DNA of 6,379 nucleotides from positions 1 through 6,379 of the forward strand of contig CABSEO010000116.1 in NCBI GenBank assembly GCA_902476665.1, in the 5' to 3' direction. The translations under genes were made by a program, and so were the position numbers. The stretch comes from an uncultured Emergencia sp. (GTDB lineage Bacteria; Bacillota; Clostridia; Peptostreptococcales; Anaerovoracaceae). Shown here piece after piece: positions 6,334 to 6,379 of this stretch; position 1 is the stretch's first letter; every line of letters starts with the position of its first letter. The notes beneath the pieces are model-generated. The model had not been told where the DNA came from. It did not search any database and saw only the letters and a list, made by a program, of their open reading frames with translations.

Positions 6334-6376
6334 TATAGAGCACCTTCTCAAGAAAAAAGGTGCTCTATAGGTTTTC
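6334..6376 (+). terminator. Rho-independent terminator after the flavoenzyme gene
   Basis: TATAGAGCACCTT (6334-6346) and AAGGTGCTCTATA (6357-6369) form a perfect 13-bp stem with a 10-nt loop, followed by GGTTTTCT. The T tract is short, but the stem is strong. A small hairpin, GTTGA-AAAA-TCAAC (6319-6332), lies just before it. The window ends a few bases later. Confidence 0.8.
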
Positions 6377-6379
6377 TCC

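Noticed and set aside
6334..6369. Perfect 13-bp inverted repeat as an insertion-sequence end
   Set aside because: The arms are only 10 nt apart and followed by T residues just after a stop codon, which fits a terminator; no transposase sequence is nearby.

Overview
The window looks like ordinary chromosomal DNA from a Gram-positive anaerobe of the Clostridia, most likely a Lachnospiraceae-type gut bacterium. The reasons are the moderate-to-low GC content, AGGAGG-type ribosome binding sites, sigma-A-like promoters, S11 carboxypeptidases of the Firmicutes type, a DUF1292 protein (a Firmicutes family) and a clostridial-style COG2509 FAD-dependent dehydrogenase. The taxonomic placement is inferred from gene style, not from any marker search. 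All genes lie on the + strand.

Layout: a short hairpin with a T tract (27-58) probably ends an upstream transcript. A sigma-A-like promoter (75-103) then precedes a tightly packed cluster: a short secreted D-Ala-D-Ala carboxypeptidase (136-1077), a second, full-length membrane-anchored paralogue (1081-2409) and uvrC (2411-4258). The two gaps are 3 nt and 1 nt, and the internal ribosome binding sites are weak, so the three genes are probably co-transcribed and translationally coupled. A strong promoter whose -35 box overlaps the uvrC stop codon, followed by a perfect 6-bp hairpin, precedes a very acidic 89-residue DUF1292 protein (4343-4612). A robust terminator (4681-4736) closes this block. 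After a roughly 300-bp intergenic region with several dyads and a possible promoter comes a GTG-started FAD-dependent dehydrogenase of the COG2509 type (4917-6296), closed by a perfect 13-bp stem terminator at the right edge.

Functionally the block joins cell-wall trimming (two DD-carboxypeptidases) to nucleotide excision repair (UvrC), then a small acidic protein of unknown function and an uncharacterised flavoenzyme with a four-cysteine N-terminal cluster. I see no mobile element, CRISPR array, tRNA, rRNA or convincing new system. The most notable anomaly is a six-residue stretch of UvrC directly after its catalytic DGG motif. It reads as if two compensating indels had put it out of frame: the neighbouring frame restores a family-like sequence there. 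Other points of interest are the tandem carboxypeptidases lying in the same frame, separated only by a stop and one codon, and an AUGUGA start-stop overlapping the GTG start of the flavoenzyme.
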